This document shows, piece by piece, positions 20,241 to 30,685 of a DNA stretch of 64,000 nt. Numbering within the stretch: the stretch's first letter is position 1; the number at the start of each line of letters is the position of its first letter. The stretch comes from Microbacterium barkeri (GTDB lineage Bacteria > Actinomycetota > Actinomycetes > Actinomycetales > Microbacteriaceae): the NCBI RefSeq assembly GCF_027921765.1, contig NZ_BSEJ01000001.1, positions 496,001-560,000 of the forward strand, written 5' to 3'. Under the pieces are notes generated by a model. The model was not told the origin of the DNA and made no database searches. It worked only from the letters and a program-made list of their open reading frames with translations. The translations under genes were made by a program, and so were the position numbers.

Positions 20241-21263
20241 ATGCCCTCGACCGGCCTGAGCCTCGGCCCCAAGCTCCGCTACCTCGTGGAGCGCGCGCGC
20301 CGCATCGACGTCGGGTCGGTGATCGAACGCGCCAAGGAGGTGCACGAGCAGCACGGCAAGGCGGTCCCGCTCGTCGTCGCCGACATGCTGTGGTCCGCCG
20401 CACGGCGCGACGTCGCGTTCCAGGACTACGTCGACTACGACTTCGCAATTCTCACGCGCGAGGAGCGGGCGACGTTCATGACCCACCCGGTGTCGATGCA
20501 GCTCGCCGCGAAGTACGCGCACCCCGACCACCGCGTCCTCTTCGAGAACAAGATCGAGTTCAACCGGCGCTTCGACCGCTTCCTGCGGCGCGAGTGGCTC
20601 GTCGTCGAGGCGGGGAACGCGGACGCGGTCCGCGCGTTCGTCGAGAAGCACGGCACGATCGTCGCCAAGGTGCCCGTGAGCCACATGGGGCTCGGAGTGC
20701 ACCGCTACCACGCCGAGGAGGTGCAGGACTGGGCCGCGTTCCACCGCGGTCTCCTCGAGCGCGACGAGATCCTCCTCGAGGAGGTCATCGTGCAGCATCC
20801 CGACCTCGCCGCCGTCTGCCCCGGAACGGTCAACACGACGCGCATCACGGCGTTCAACGACGGAAGCGACGTGCACATCCTCGCGATCGCGCAGAAGTTC
20901 GGCCGCGGAGCGGTGAGCGACCAGATGTCGTTCGGCGGCTTCTACACGATGCTCGACGACGCGGGGCACGCGATCGGCGCGGGGTACGACTCCCACGGCC
21001 ACGTCCACGAGAAGCACCCCGACACGGGCTTCCCGATCGCGCAGTTCCAGCTGCCCTTCATGGAGGAGGTGCGCGCGTTCATCGACCGGGTCGCGCGCAT
21101 CGTGCCGCAGGTGCAGTACGTGGGCTGGGACGTCGTCGTCTCCCCCGACGGCCCCGTGCTCGTCGAGGGCAACTGGGGCGCCGGCGTCTACGAGAACAAG
21201 CCGTCCGTGACGGGCATCCGCACGGGGCACAAGCCCCGCTACCGCAAGGCGATCGGCTTCTGA
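20241..21263 (+). CDS. ATP-grasp protein of the sugar-transfer-associated type
   Basis: An ATP-grasp-fold protein of 340 residues. Visible elements are the ATP-binding lysine strand TIVAKVPVSHMGLGVHRY, the acidic ILLEEVIVQHPDL, the metal-binding stretch NTTRITAFNDG, and the C-terminal QYVGWDVVVSPDGPVLVEGNWG with the E and N ligands. The pattern resembles the sugar-transfer-associated ATP-grasp family; the substrate is unknown. ATP-grasp enzymes usually form amide bonds through an acyl phosphate. The start has GGAGG 8 bases upstream. It is divergent from the racemase-like pair and converges on an F420-ligase-like gene. Confidence 0.8.
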   Translation: MPSTGLSLGPKLRYLVERARRIDVGSVIERAKEVHEQHGKAVPLVVADMLWSAARRDVAFQDYVDYDFAILTREERATFMTHPVSMQLAAKYAHPDHRVLFENKIEFNRRFDRFLRREWLVVEAGNADAVRAFVEKHGTIVAKVPVSHMGLGVHRYHAEEVQDWAAFHRGLLERDEILLEEVIVQHPDLAAVCPGTVNTTRITAFNDGSDVHILAIAQKFGRGAVSDQMSFGGFYTMLDDAGHAIGAGYDSHGHVHEKHPDTGFPIAQFQLPFMEEVRAFIDRVARIVPQVQYVGWDVVVSPDGPVLVEGNWGAGVYENKPSVTGIRTGHKPRYRKAIGF

Positions 21264-21271
21264 CGGAACGC

Positions 21272-21307
21272 AGAACGGGCCGGGCCCCGAGGGGTCCGGC
21301 CCGTTCT
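21272..21307. terminator. bidirectional hairpin after the ATP-grasp gene
   Basis: A 17-bp stem (21272-21288 and 21291-21307) with one G-T pair and a very tight centre, between convergent genes. Confidence 0.72.
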
Positions 21308-21318
21308 CGCGCGTCTGA

Positions 21319-22031
21319 TCAGCGACCGGCCGGCGCGGTGACCTTCCGGATGATGCCGAGCGGGGTCGACTGGTGGCCCTGCCCGAGCGGGTTGTCGCCG
21401 AGGATGCGCACGAGGCGCTTCTCGCCGGCCTTGTCGAGCGTCGAGCCGAGGATGTTCCCGCCGATGTCGTTGATGTCGACCACGGCCACGTCGGCATCCA
21501 CACCGAGCAGCGAGCGCACGTGCTCGGCGACCTCGCGCGGACGCTCGGGACCGAGCACGACCGCCCGGTTGTAGGGCGGGATAGTGCCGGGCGTCGGCCC
21601 GTCGATCGCGCGCGCCTTGTCTCCCGCGATGCGGTAGAAGTCGCCGCGGCGGCCGAGGAGCTTCGTCACGGCCGACACGGCGGCCGCGAAGAGGATGCGC
21701 GGGGTGCCGACCTCGCGCAGCGCCATCTCCATCGTCTCGGGGATGCCCAGGCCGATGCCGTACGCGGTCTTCGTGACGTACTTCGACAGGAAGGTCGCCA
21801 GCTTCCGCGGCCGGATCTCGTCCATCATGTACGAGCGGCCCTGCGTGATCGCGACGATCTTCTCCGTCACGAACAGGAGGTCTCCCGGCTCGACGGCGTC
21901 CTTCGCGTACTCCGCGATGATCGCGTCGATCTCGTCATCCGGCATGACCACCTTCGTGCGCAGGGGGATGCGCGCGTAGCGGACGCCGTCGACCTCGACC
22001 TCGAGGTGCTTGCCCTCGTTCGCCTCCGCCA

Positions 22032-22032
<1 letters not shown>
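21319..22032 (-). CDS. coenzyme F420-0:L-glutamate ligase-like protein
   Basis: A protein of 237 residues that looks like the CofE/FbiB N-terminal ligase domain. Enzymes of that fold add glutamate to coenzyme F420-0 using GTP. Family-like features are the start YARIPLRTKVVMPDDE, VEPGDLLFVTEKIVAITQGR, and DINDIGGNILGSTLDK near residue 190. No nitroreductase-like second domain is present, and no other F420 biosynthesis gene lies in the window, so the true acceptor is uncertain. The ATG overlaps the sigma factor stop (TGATG) and the protein is probably made by coupled translation after it. Confidence 0.72.
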
Positions 22033-23339
<1,307 letters not shown>

Positions 23340-23549
23340 GTTCTCGCCTTTCACCGACGGCGCTGCGCGCGTCGCCCCCGGGTGTCTTCGGGCACTAGTA
23401 AGACCCTTGTCAAGTCCCGCGCCTCGACAGCACGGACTCGACAACGGGTCGTGCACTCATTCTCTCATACCTGAGCCGCGTCCTCCGCCGCGGCTCGATC
23501 CGCTCCGATGAGGGAAACAGCCCGGCCCCCGCCCACATTCCCGGCGGGG

Positions 23550-24485
23550 TCAGTTCCGCTTGTCCTCGTCGCCGTTCGGACGGGAGGCGAGGTACCGCTC
23601 GAGCTCGGCGGCGAGCTCGTCGGCGCTCGGGATGTCGCTCTCGTGGATGAGGCCGGCCGAGCTCGGCGCTCCGCCGTCCGACAGATTGGCCATGTAGGCG
23701 TCGTATCGCTCCTCGAGCCCCGTCACCATCCGCGCGAGCTCGTCGTTGCCGTGGATCTGCTCCTCGACCTTCGCGAGGTACTCGAGGTTGTCGTCGCGGA
23801 GTCCGTCGAGATCGAACACGCGCCCCGTGGACGACGCGATCCGATCGATCGCCGACAGCGTCGCCGCGGGGTAGTCGGTCTCGGCGAGGTAGTGCGGCAC
23901 GAGGAGGACGAACCCGGCCACGAGCAGCCCGGCGGCCGACGCACGGTACTCCAGGAGGTGCCCCGCGGTCGCCGGCACCTGCGTGCGGGGCTGCCAGATC
24001 GACTGCGCGGCGATCAGCTCGGTGCGGTTGCCGCTCACGGTGACACCCAGCTCGCGGGTGTGCGGGACCGGCATCGCGATCGCGTGCACCCAGGTGAGCC
24101 CCGACACGTCGAACTCCCGCGCGAAGGCGATCACGGTCTCGGCGAACGCGTCCCACACGAAGTCGGGCTCGTACCCGGACAGGAGGAGGAAGGGCTGGCC
24201 GAGCGCGTCGTGGACGAGGGAGAGCTCGAGACGCGGCGGGCGGAATTCGGTCAGGTGGTCCTTGTCGAAGGTGACGATCGGGCGACGCGCCCGGTAGTCG
24301 AGGAGCACGTCGTTCGAGAACACCGCGATGACGTGCGGATCGAGGTCCTCCCGCATGTAGTCGATCGCTCCCGACACGGCGCCGCCGGCGTCGGTGAACC
24401 CGGTCAGGAGCACGACGAGCGGCAGGCCACCGGGAACCACGGGGGCGTCGGCGAGTCGTTCGAAGAGATCTCGATGAGCGGGCAT
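23550..24485 (-). CDS. PAC2 family protein
   Basis: A protein of 311 residues with the PAC2 (proteasome assembly chaperone) fold. Visible signatures are LPLVVLLTGFTDAGGAV at the start, VIAVFSNDVLLDYRARRP, and GLTWVHAIAMPVPHTR. In bacteria the role of these proteins is not established. The C-terminal 60 residues are charged (LSDGGAPSSAGLIHESD and following). The start lies six bases after minus-strand TAGCAT, with GGAGGA as the spacer; this mirrors the divergent pepA. It lies 210 bases upstream of sigA on the same strand. A weak 7-bp hairpin (23527-23533/23543-23549) follows the stop. The rest of that gap holds no gene I can support. Confidence 0.85.
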   Translation of the reverse strand: MPAHRDLFERLADAPVVPGGLPLVVLLTGFTDAGGAVSGAIDYMREDLDPHVIAVFSNDVLLDYRARRPIVTFDKDHLTEFRPPRLELSLVHDALGQPFLLLSGYEPDFVWDAFAETVIAFAREFDVSGLTWVHAIAMPVPHTRELGVTVSGNRTELIAAQSIWQPRTQVPATAGHLLEYRASAAGLLVAGFVLLVPHYLAETDYPAATLSAIDRIASSTGRVFDLDGLRDDNLEYLAKVEEQIHGNDELARMVTGLEERYDAYMANLSDGGAPSSAGLIHESDIPSADELAAELERYLASRPNGDEDKRN

Positions 24486-24563
24486 TCCTCCATGCTACGA
24501 GTCGCACGGCCCGCGCGGGCGGTCGTCGGGGTCGGGCGAGCGCGAACCTAGGATGGAGGAATG
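24483..24563. promoter_or_regulatory. mirror-image promoters and starts of the PAC2 and pepA genes
   Basis: Both genes read -10 hexamer, GGAGGA, ATG: TAGCAT-GGAGGA-ATG on the minus strand (24497-24483) and TAGGAT-GGAGGA-ATG on the plus strand (24549-24563). The two 15-base blocks form an inverted repeat with one mismatch around a 51-base centre. Confidence 0.6.
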
Positions 24564-26054
24564 CCTCACCCCGAGATCGAGCTGTCCGCAGCCACGTTCC
24601 CCGCAGAGGGCGCCGATGCCCTCGTGATCGCGATCCCCGATCTGACGGGCGATGGGCCGGGGCCAGCCGGGCTCGCCGACCTCCTCCCCGCGCTCGATGC
24701 CATCGGCTTCACGGGGGCCCGCAACGCGTTCGCGCGGGTCTACGCGCCGGGCTTCTCGGATGCCCCGCTCGCGGTGGTCGGCCTCGGACGGCGCCCCGAT
24801 GCGGACGCCGTCCGCGACGCCGTGGGGACGGCCATCCGCTCGCTCACGGGCTTCGACACGATCGCCGTCTCCGTCGCCGCCGAGGTGGAGGACGGATGGC
24901 GCGCGGCCGCCGAGGGCGCGGCGCTCGGCGGATACGCGTTCGCGGGATACAAGTCCGACTCGCAGGACAAGAAGGACAAGCGCCGTCGGGCGTCCCGCGT
25001 CGTCGTGCACGCGCCGGAAGGCGCGGACGACGCGGCCCTCGCCGCGGTGCGCGCAGGAGCCGAGGCCGTCGCCCTCGTGAAGGACCTCGTGTCGACGCCC
25101 GCCGAGTGGCAGAGCCCTGCGCAGCTGGCCGACACGGCCGTCGAGACGACGCAGGGTCTGCCGATCGACGTCACCGTGTGGGACGAGAGCGCTCTCGCGG
25201 AGGCCGGCTTCGGCGGCATCCTCGGCGTCGGGAAGGGATCCGACCGGCCGCCGCGCCTCGTCCGCCTCGACTACGCCCCGGCCGGCGCGGAGCGCCATAT
25301 CGCGCTCGTCGGCAAGGGCATCACCTTCGACACGGGCGGGCTCTCGCTCAAGCCCGCGGCGTCGATGGTCGGCATGCAGGAGGACATGACGGGCGCCGCC
25401 GAGGTGCTCGCGGTCGTCCGCGCCGCCGCCCAGCTCGAGCTTCCCGTGCGGGTGACGGCGTGGATGTGCATCGCGGACAACATGCCGTCCGGTCGCGCGA
25501 CGCGCCCCGGCGACGTGCTCGTGATGGCCGACGGCACGACCGTCGAGGTGACCAACACCGACGCGGAGGGGCGGCTCGTGCTCGCCGACGGCCTCATCGC
25601 CGCGAGCAGGGAGAACCCCGATGTCATCGTCGACGTCGCGACCCTCACCGGGGCGATGATCGTCGCGCTCGGCACGCGCCACACGGGCGTGATGGGGCAC
25701 GGCGACGCAGTCGACGCGTTCCTCCGCTCCGCCGATCGGACCGGCGAGCTCGCGTGGGCGCTCCCCCTGCCCGAGCACATCGCCGAGGAGCTCGAGTCGC
25801 GTGTGGCCGACATGCGCAACGCGAACGTCGGAAACCGCGCGGGCGGCGCGCTCTTCGCGGGGCTGTTCCTGCAGCGCTTCGTGGGCCGCACCGGCGAGGG
25901 CGACGACGCCCCGCGCATCCCGTGGGTGCACCTCGACATCGCGGGCTCGTCGATGAGCACCGGCAGCGCCTTCGGCTTCACGGACAAGGGGCCGACCGGC
26001 GCCACCGTCCGCGCGCTCATCGACTTCGTCGCGGCGGGCGGTGAGGTGCGATGA
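24561..26054 (+). CDS. pepA: leucyl aminopeptidase (M17)
   Basis: Cytosolic hexameric metallo-aminopeptidase that removes N-terminal residues from peptides. It has 497 residues, normal for the family. The N-terminal third is the variable macro-like domain. The catalytic domain carries VGKGITFDTGGLSLKP (active-site lysine and metal aspartates, near residues 250-265) and NTDAEGRLVLAD (metal ligands and catalytic arginine, near 332-343). Its TAGGAT hexamer lies six bases before the ATG, so the GGAGGA between them may not be transcribed. The stop overlaps the lpdA start by four bases (ATGA). Confidence 0.96.
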   Translation: MPHPEIELSAATFPAEGADALVIAIPDLTGDGPGPAGLADLLPALDAIGFTGARNAFARVYAPGFSDAPLAVVGLGRRPDADAVRDAVGTAIRSLTGFDTIAVSVAAEVEDGWRAAAEGAALGGYAFAGYKSDSQDKKDKRRRASRVVVHAPEGADDAALAAVRAGAEAVALVKDLVSTPAEWQSPAQLADTAVETTQGLPIDVTVWDESALAEAGFGGILGVGKGSDRPPRLVRLDYAPAGAERHIALVGKGITFDTGGLSLKPAASMVGMQEDMTGAAEVLAVVRAAAQLELPVRVTAWMCIADNMPSGRATRPGDVLVMADGTTVEVTNTDAEGRLVLADGLIAASRENPDVIVDVATLTGAMIVALGTRHTGVMGHGDAVDAFLRSADRTGELAWALPLPEHIAEELESRVADMRNANVGNRAGGALFAGLFLQRFVGRTGEGDDAPRIPWVHLDIAGSSMSTGSAFGFTDKGPTGATVRALIDFVAAGGEVR

Positions 26055-27424
26055 CCGAGCAGGTCTTCGACATCGTCGTCCTCGGCGGCGGCAGCGGCGG
26101 CTACGCCGCCGCGCTGCGCGCCGCCGAGCTCGGCAAGCGCGTGGCGATCGTGGAGAAGGACAAGGTCGGCGGCACGTGCCTGCATCGGGGGTGCATCCCC
26201 ACGAAGGCGCTGCTGCACGCGGCGGAGGTCGCCGACACCGTGCGCGGCGCGGCCGAGTTCGGCGTCACCGCCGAGCTCTCGGGCATCGACGCCGCGCAGG
26301 TGGCGGCCTACCGCGACGGCATCGTGGCGAAGAAGCACAAGGGCCTCGAGGGCCTCATCAAGGCGCGCGGCATCACGGTCGTCGCCGGCGAGGGGCGTCT
26401 CGAGGCGGGCCCGGCCGTCCGCGTCCGCGACGATCTCCTGCGTGCGCAGGACGTCGTCCTCGCGACGGGCTCGTACAGCCGGACGCTGCCCGGGCTCGAG
26501 CTCGGGGGCCGCATCATGGCGAGCGAGGGCGCCCTCGCCTTGGATGAGATCCCGTCGAGCGTGATCATCCTCGGCGGCGGGGTGATCGGCGTCGAGTTCG
26601 CGAGCGTCTGGCGGTCTTTCGGCGCCGACGTGACGATCGTGGAGGCCCTCGAGCATCTCGCGCCCAACGAGGACATCGCGCTCAGCAAGGGCCTCGAGCG
26701 CGCCTACCGCCGCCGCGGCATCCGCACCTCGCTCGGCGTCCGCTTCGCGTCGGCGTCGCAGACCGCCGACGCCGTCACCGTGACGCTCGAGAACGGCGAG
26801 ACGCACACGGCCGACGTGCTGCTCGTGGCCGTCGGTCGCGGCCCCGCGACCGACGGGCTCGGTCTCGACGAGGCCGGCGTCCGGCGGGATCGCGGCTTCG
26901 TCGTCGTCGACGACGAGCTGCGCACGAGCGCACGCGGCGTGTGGGCCGTGGGCGACATCGTGCCGGGCCTGCAGCTGGCCCACCGCAGCTTCCAGCAGGG
27001 CATCGCCGTCGCCGAGCGCATCGCGGGTCTCGCGAGCGCCCCGGTTCCCGATGCCCAGCTCCCCCGCGTGTCCTACTCCCACCCCGAGCTCGCCTCTGTC
27101 GGCGTGACCGAGGCGCAGGCGATCGCGCAGCACGGTGCCGACGGGATCGAGACCGCCGAGTTCAATCTCGCGGGCAACGCGAAGAGCGAGATCATCGGGA
27201 CCGGCGGACTCGTCAAGGTCGTGCGCCGCAAGGACGGCCCCGTCCTCGGCGTGCACCTCATCGGCGACCGCGTGGGCGAGCTCATCACGGAGGGCCAGCT
27301 GGCCGTCGCGTGGGAAGCCCACCCCGACGACCTGGCGCCCCTCATCCATGCGCATCCGACGCAGAGCGAAGCGCTCGGCGAGGCCTTCCTGGCGCTCGCG
27401 GGCAAGCCGCTCCACGCGCTGTGA
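26051..27424 (+). CDS. lpdA: dihydrolipoyl dehydrogenase (E3)
   Basis: FAD/NAD flavoprotein that reoxidises dihydrolipoamide in 2-oxoacid dehydrogenase complexes. It has 457 residues. The FAD-binding GGGSGGYAAALRAAELG is at the N terminus. The redox disulfide is in GGTCLHRGCIPTKALLHA. An NAD-binding segment reads ILGGGVIGVEFASVWRSFG, and the catalytic His-Glu pair is in HAHPTQSEAL. It is translationally coupled to pepA and precedes sucB by 67 bases, so E3 and E2 are made together. The E1 gene is not in the window. Confidence 0.96.
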   Translation: MTEQVFDIVVLGGGSGGYAAALRAAELGKRVAIVEKDKVGGTCLHRGCIPTKALLHAAEVADTVRGAAEFGVTAELSGIDAAQVAAYRDGIVAKKHKGLEGLIKARGITVVAGEGRLEAGPAVRVRDDLLRAQDVVLATGSYSRTLPGLELGGRIMASEGALALDEIPSSVIILGGGVIGVEFASVWRSFGADVTIVEALEHLAPNEDIALSKGLERAYRRRGIRTSLGVRFASASQTADAVTVTLENGETHTADVLLVAVGRGPATDGLGLDEAGVRRDRGFVVVDDELRTSARGVWAVGDIVPGLQLAHRSFQQGIAVAERIAGLASAPVPDAQLPRVSYSHPELASVGVTEAQAIAQHGADGIETAEFNLAGNAKSEIIGTGGLVKVVRRKDGPVLGVHLIGDRVGELITEGQLAVAWEAHPDDLAPLIHAHPTQSEALGEAFLALAGKPLHAL

Positions 27425-27491
27425 CGCCGCCCCCGGACCCCAACAACACTAAGCTAGACAAGAATTCGACATTCCGAAGGAGACTCCTGAC

Positions 27492-29246
27492 ATGAGCACT
27501 TCCGTCGTCCTCCCCGCTCTCGGAGAGAGCGTGACCGAGGGTACGGTCACCCGCTGGCTGAAGCAGGTCGGTGACACCGTCGCAGCGGACGAGCCGCTTC
27601 TCGAGGTGTCGACCGACAAGGTCGACACCGAGATCCCCTCGCCGGTGAGCGGCGTCCTGGAGACCATCCTCGTGCAGGAGGACGAGACGGTCGAGGTCGG
27701 TGCTGAGCTCGCCCGTGTCGGCGACGGCTCCGGCGCGGCCGAGGCTCCCGCGGCACCGGCCGCCGAGGCGGCGCCCGCCGAGGCCGCCCCCGCCCAGGCT
27801 GCCCCCGCGGAGGCTCCGGCCGCCCAGGCTGCGCCTGCCGGGGAGGCTCCCGCTGCCGCGCCCGCCGCGAGCGGCGACTCCTCCGACGTCGTGCTCCCCG
27901 AGCTGGGCGAGAGCGTGACCGAGGGCACCGTCACCCGCTGGCTCAAGCAGGTCGGAGACTCCGTCGAGGTCGACGAGCCGCTGCTGGAGATCTCCACGGA
28001 CAAGGTCGACACCGAGATCCCGTCGCCGGTCGCCGGCACGGTCCAGGAGATCCTCGTCCAGGAGGACGAGACGGTCGAGGTCGGGTCGGTGCTCGCTCGC
28101 GTCGGCAGCGGAGCTCCGGCTGCTCCCGCCGCCCCGGCTGCCGCCCCCGCGGCTCCCGCCGAGGCCGAGGCGCCCGCGGCCCCCGCGGCTCCGGCGCCGG
28201 CTGCTGCGGCCCCGGCTGCTCCCGCCGCGCCTGCTGCTCCCGCGCCGGCTGCTGCTCCCGCCGCCCCGGCTGCCGCCGCCGCGCCGGCTGCTGCTCCCGC
28301 CGCCCCTGCGGCGCCGGCCGCGCCCGCCGGCGAGGACGAGAAGCTCTACGTGACGCCGCTCGTGCGCCGTCTCGCGGCGCAGAACAACGTCGACCTGTCC
28401 ACGGTCAAGGGCACGGGCGTCGGCGGCCGCATCCGCAAGGAGGACGTCCTCAAGGCCGCGGAGGGCGCTACCGCCGCTCCGGCTGCCGCGCCGGCTGCCG
28501 CTGCGGCGGTCAAGCCCGAGCCGTCGCCGCTGCGCGGCACGACCGCCCCGATGTCGCGCCTGCGCAAGGTGCTGGCGTCGCGCGCCGTCGAGTCGATGCA
28601 GAAGACCGCTCAGCTGACCACGGTCGTCGAGGTCGACGTCACGAAGCTCGCCGCCTTCCGCGACGAGGTCAAGGGCACGTTCCTCGAGAAGACCGGCGAC
28701 AAGCTGTCGTTCCTGCCGTTCTTCGCCCTCGCCGCCGCCGAGGCGCTGCAGGCGTACCCGATCGTCAACGCGACGGTCGACGGCGAGAACAACATCGTCT
28801 ACCCGCCGACGGAGAACCTCTCCATCGCGGTCGACACCGAGCGCGGTCTCCTCACCCCGGTCGTCCGCGACGCCGGGTCGAAGAACCTCGCGCAGATCGC
28901 CCACGAGATCGCCGACCTCGCCGCGCGCACGCGCGACAACAAGCTGAAGCCGGACGAGCTCTCGGGCGGCACCTTCACCCTGACGAACACCGGATCGCGC
29001 GGCGCGCTGTTCGACACGCCGGTCGTGTTCCTGCCGCAGTCGGCGATCCTCGGCACGGGCGTCGTCTTCAAGCGCCCCGGCGTCGTGAAGGTCGACGGGG
29101 TCGAGGCCATCGGCATCCGCTCGTACGTGTACCTTGCGCTCTCGTACGACCACCGCACGATCGACGGCGCGGACGCCGCCCGCTTCCTGTCGGCGGTCAA
29201 GGCGCGCCTCGAGGCGGCGGACTTCGCGGGCGACCTCGGCATCTGA
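27492..29246 (+). CDS. sucB: dihydrolipoyllysine succinyltransferase (2-oxoglutarate dehydrogenase E2)
   Basis: E2 core of the 2-oxoglutarate dehydrogenase complex, 584 residues. There are two N-terminal lipoyl domains, each with the lipoylated lysine in [13 protein letters not shown] (near residues 43 and 167). Two long Ala/Pro linkers separate them from the peripheral-subunit-binding domain ([20 protein letters not shown]). The C-terminal acyltransferase domain carries the catalytic [12 protein letters not shown]. The linkers make the DNA highly repetitive. GAAGGAG lies about 9 bases before the ATG. TAAGCT at 27450-27455 is a plausible -10 hexamer in the gap after lpdA. A hairpin follows. 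Confidence 0.95.
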   Translation: MSTSVVLPALGESVTEGTVTRWLKQVGDTVAADEPLLEVSTDKVDTEIPSPVSGVLETILVQEDETVEVGAELARVGDGSGAAEAPAAPAAEAAPAEAAPAQAAPAEAPAAQAAPAGEAPAAAPAASGDSSDVVLPELGESVTEGTVTRWLKQVGDSVEVDEPLLEISTDKVDTEIPSPVAGTVQEILVQEDETVEVGSVLARVGSGAPAAPAAPAAAPAAPAEAEAPAAPAAPAPAAAAPAAPAAPAAPAPAAAPAAPAAAAAPAAAPAAPAAPAAPAGEDEKLYVTPLVRRLAAQNNVDLSTVKGTGVGGRIRKEDVLKAAEGATAAPAAAPAAAAAVKPEPSPLRGTTAPMSRLRKVLASRAVESMQKTAQLTTVVEVDVTKLAAFRDEVKGTFLEKTGDKLSFLPFFALAAAEALQAYPIVNATVDGENNIVYPPTENLSIAVDTERGLLTPVVRDAGSKNLAQIAHEIADLAARTRDNKLKPDELSGGTFTLTNTGSRGALFDTPVVFLPQSAILGTGVVFKRPGVVKVDGVEAIGIRSYVYLALSYDHRTIDGADAARFLSAVKARLEAADFAGDLGI

Positions 29247-29262
29247 GGTCGACGCGCCCCGC

Positions 29263-29309
29263 GCGAAGGGGGCCGGATGGACGCACCGCGTTCATCCGGC
29301 CCCCTTCGC
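29263..29309. terminator. hairpin between sucB and the convergent membrane protein gene
   Basis: A perfect 17-bp stem (29263-29279 and 29293-29309) with a 13-base loop. The right arm contains the last codons and part of the stop of the minus-strand gene that ends at 29292. Confidence 0.68.
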
Positions 29310-30542
29310 CGTGTCGTAGACCTGGCGCAGGCGCCATGCGCCGTCGACCCGCTCGAGCACGACGTGCCGGGTCTCGCCGTCCACCACGGCGCGGGTGACG
29401 GCGACATCCCCGAAGTCGTCGAGAAGGGCCACGGTGGCGTCATCCGCCCCCTCGACGAGCCGCGCCGTCGCCTGCTCGGGCGTCTCGTCGTCGGCCCCTT
29501 CCGCCTCGGGGCCGTGCTCGCTCTCGGGCGCGCCCGCGGCATCCGCCGGCTCGGCAGCCGCGGCCGGCTCCTCTGCGGCGCCCGCGCCGGGCGACGCGTC
29601 CGACGGCCACAGGGCTCCGGCGAGGAGGACCGCGGCCGCGCATGCGCCTCCGACGAGAAGCGGAGCGCGACGCGAGCCCGTGCGCGCGCCGCGCGGCCGC
29701 AGACGGGCTCGGATGAGCGCCGCCCCCTCGCGCAGCCCCTCCCACGCACGAGTCGCCAGCATCCCCACGCCCGCATCGACGTGCCGGTCGATCCAGTCGC
29801 TCCAGGCTGGCATCGCCGCGCGGTCCGGCTGGTCCGCGCCCTGACGCCGTTCGGGCGTCGCTGCCGCGTCCGAGTTCTCGGCGCCGTCGTCCGCTCGGAG
29901 CAGAGGTCGCGGCGCGCAGGCGTCGAAGAGCCGCGACTCGAGCTCGGGGAGCGCGCGGTGGAGCCCGCGCGGGCGCTCGAGCGCGGTCGCGCACTCGTCG
30001 AGCGCGCGCCGCACGACGCGGTCGCCCGATGCCTCGCTCACGGTCGCCAGCACGCGCCGTGCGGAGGCCTCGGCGGCATCCCCGGCCCCGAGAGCGAGCA
30101 CCGGGCGCGCCTCGTCGGTGAGCCACCACTCGCCGCTCGGACCGTGCTCGTCCCCCGCGCGGCCCGCCCAGGCCTCCTGCACGCCGCGGAGGACGCTCAC
30201 CGCAAGCGTCACGATCTCCCCGCCCGCGAGCGCCGGCCCGCGTGCGAGCCGTCCGGCGAGCCAGGTCTCCAGGCGCGCGACGCACCACGGCAGCGCGAGC
30301 GCGTGGCCATCCGGAAGCCGCACGATGTCGACGGGAGCGAGCACGTGCTGCGCGCCGGCGGCACGCCATCCTTCCCATCCTTCCGCCGCTTCGGTCCGCA
30401 CGAGCTGGACCACATCGTCGCCGGCAGCCGCGAGCTCGCCCGCGAGCGGCGCACCGGGCGGAGCCACGTGTCGGATCAGCCGATACGCGCCTGTCCCCTC
30501 GGAGATGCCCGGCTCCCCCGAGATCACGTCGTCCCACCCCAT
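29292..30542 (-). CDS. membrane-anchored hypothetical protein, possibly pseudokinase-like
   Basis: A protein of 416 residues that I do not recognise as a named family. The first 200 residues resemble the hinge and C-lobe of a protein kinase in layout (HVLAPVDIVRLPDGHALALP, GGEIVTLAVSVLRGVQEA) but lack the HRD and DFG motifs and the ATP lysine, so any kinase fold would be inactive. One transmembrane helix (LLVGGACAAAVLLAGALW, near 275-292) is followed by an Ala/Glu-rich linker and a small C-terminal domain ending VLERVDGAWRLRQVY. The orientation would put that domain outside. The ATG at 30542 has GAGAG upstream; longer starts give low-complexity additions. Confidence 0.65.
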   Translation of the reverse strand: MGWDDVISGEPGISEGTGAYRLIRHVAPPGAPLAGELAAAGDDVVQLVRTEAAEGWEGWRAAGAQHVLAPVDIVRLPDGHALALPWCVARLETWLAGRLARGPALAGGEIVTLAVSVLRGVQEAWAGRAGDEHGPSGEWWLTDEARPVLALGAGDAAEASARRVLATVSEASGDRVVRRALDECATALERPRGLHRALPELESRLFDACAPRPLLRADDGAENSDAAATPERRQGADQPDRAAMPAWSDWIDRHVDAGVGMLATRAWEGLREGAALIRARLRPRGARTGSRRAPLLVGGACAAAVLLAGALWPSDASPGAGAAEEPAAAAEPADAAGAPESEHGPEAEGADDETPEQATARLVEGADDATVALLDDFGDVAVTRAVVDGETRHVVLERVDGAWRLRQVYDTAKGAG

Positions 30543-30685
30543 GCGCCCACTCTCGCCCGCAGGAGCCGGGAGCCGCGCGGCGGATCGCGCCGACGCGCCC
30601 GACGCGCCGTCCCGAGGCGCCTGTGCACGCGTCGTCGGCCGCTCAGCGGCACTCGGGCGCACCCGCGCGCCGGTAGGCTTGTCCC

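Noticed and set aside
23400..23420. TTGACA upstream of sigA as a -35 box
   Set aside because: No TANNNT hexamer lies at 16-19 bases downstream on that strand, so I could not build a promoter from it.
23410..23460. A 16-codon upstream frame ([16 protein letters not shown]) before sigA as a leader peptide
   Set aside because: It has no clear ribosome site, no attenuator-like structure and no regulatory residue run. It could be chance in this GC-rich gap.
27725..28530. Repetitive GCT/CCC/GCC-rich DNA as a CRISPR array or satellite
   Set aside because: It is in frame inside sucB and encodes the Ala/Pro linkers between lipoyl domains; the units are irregular and there are no spacers.
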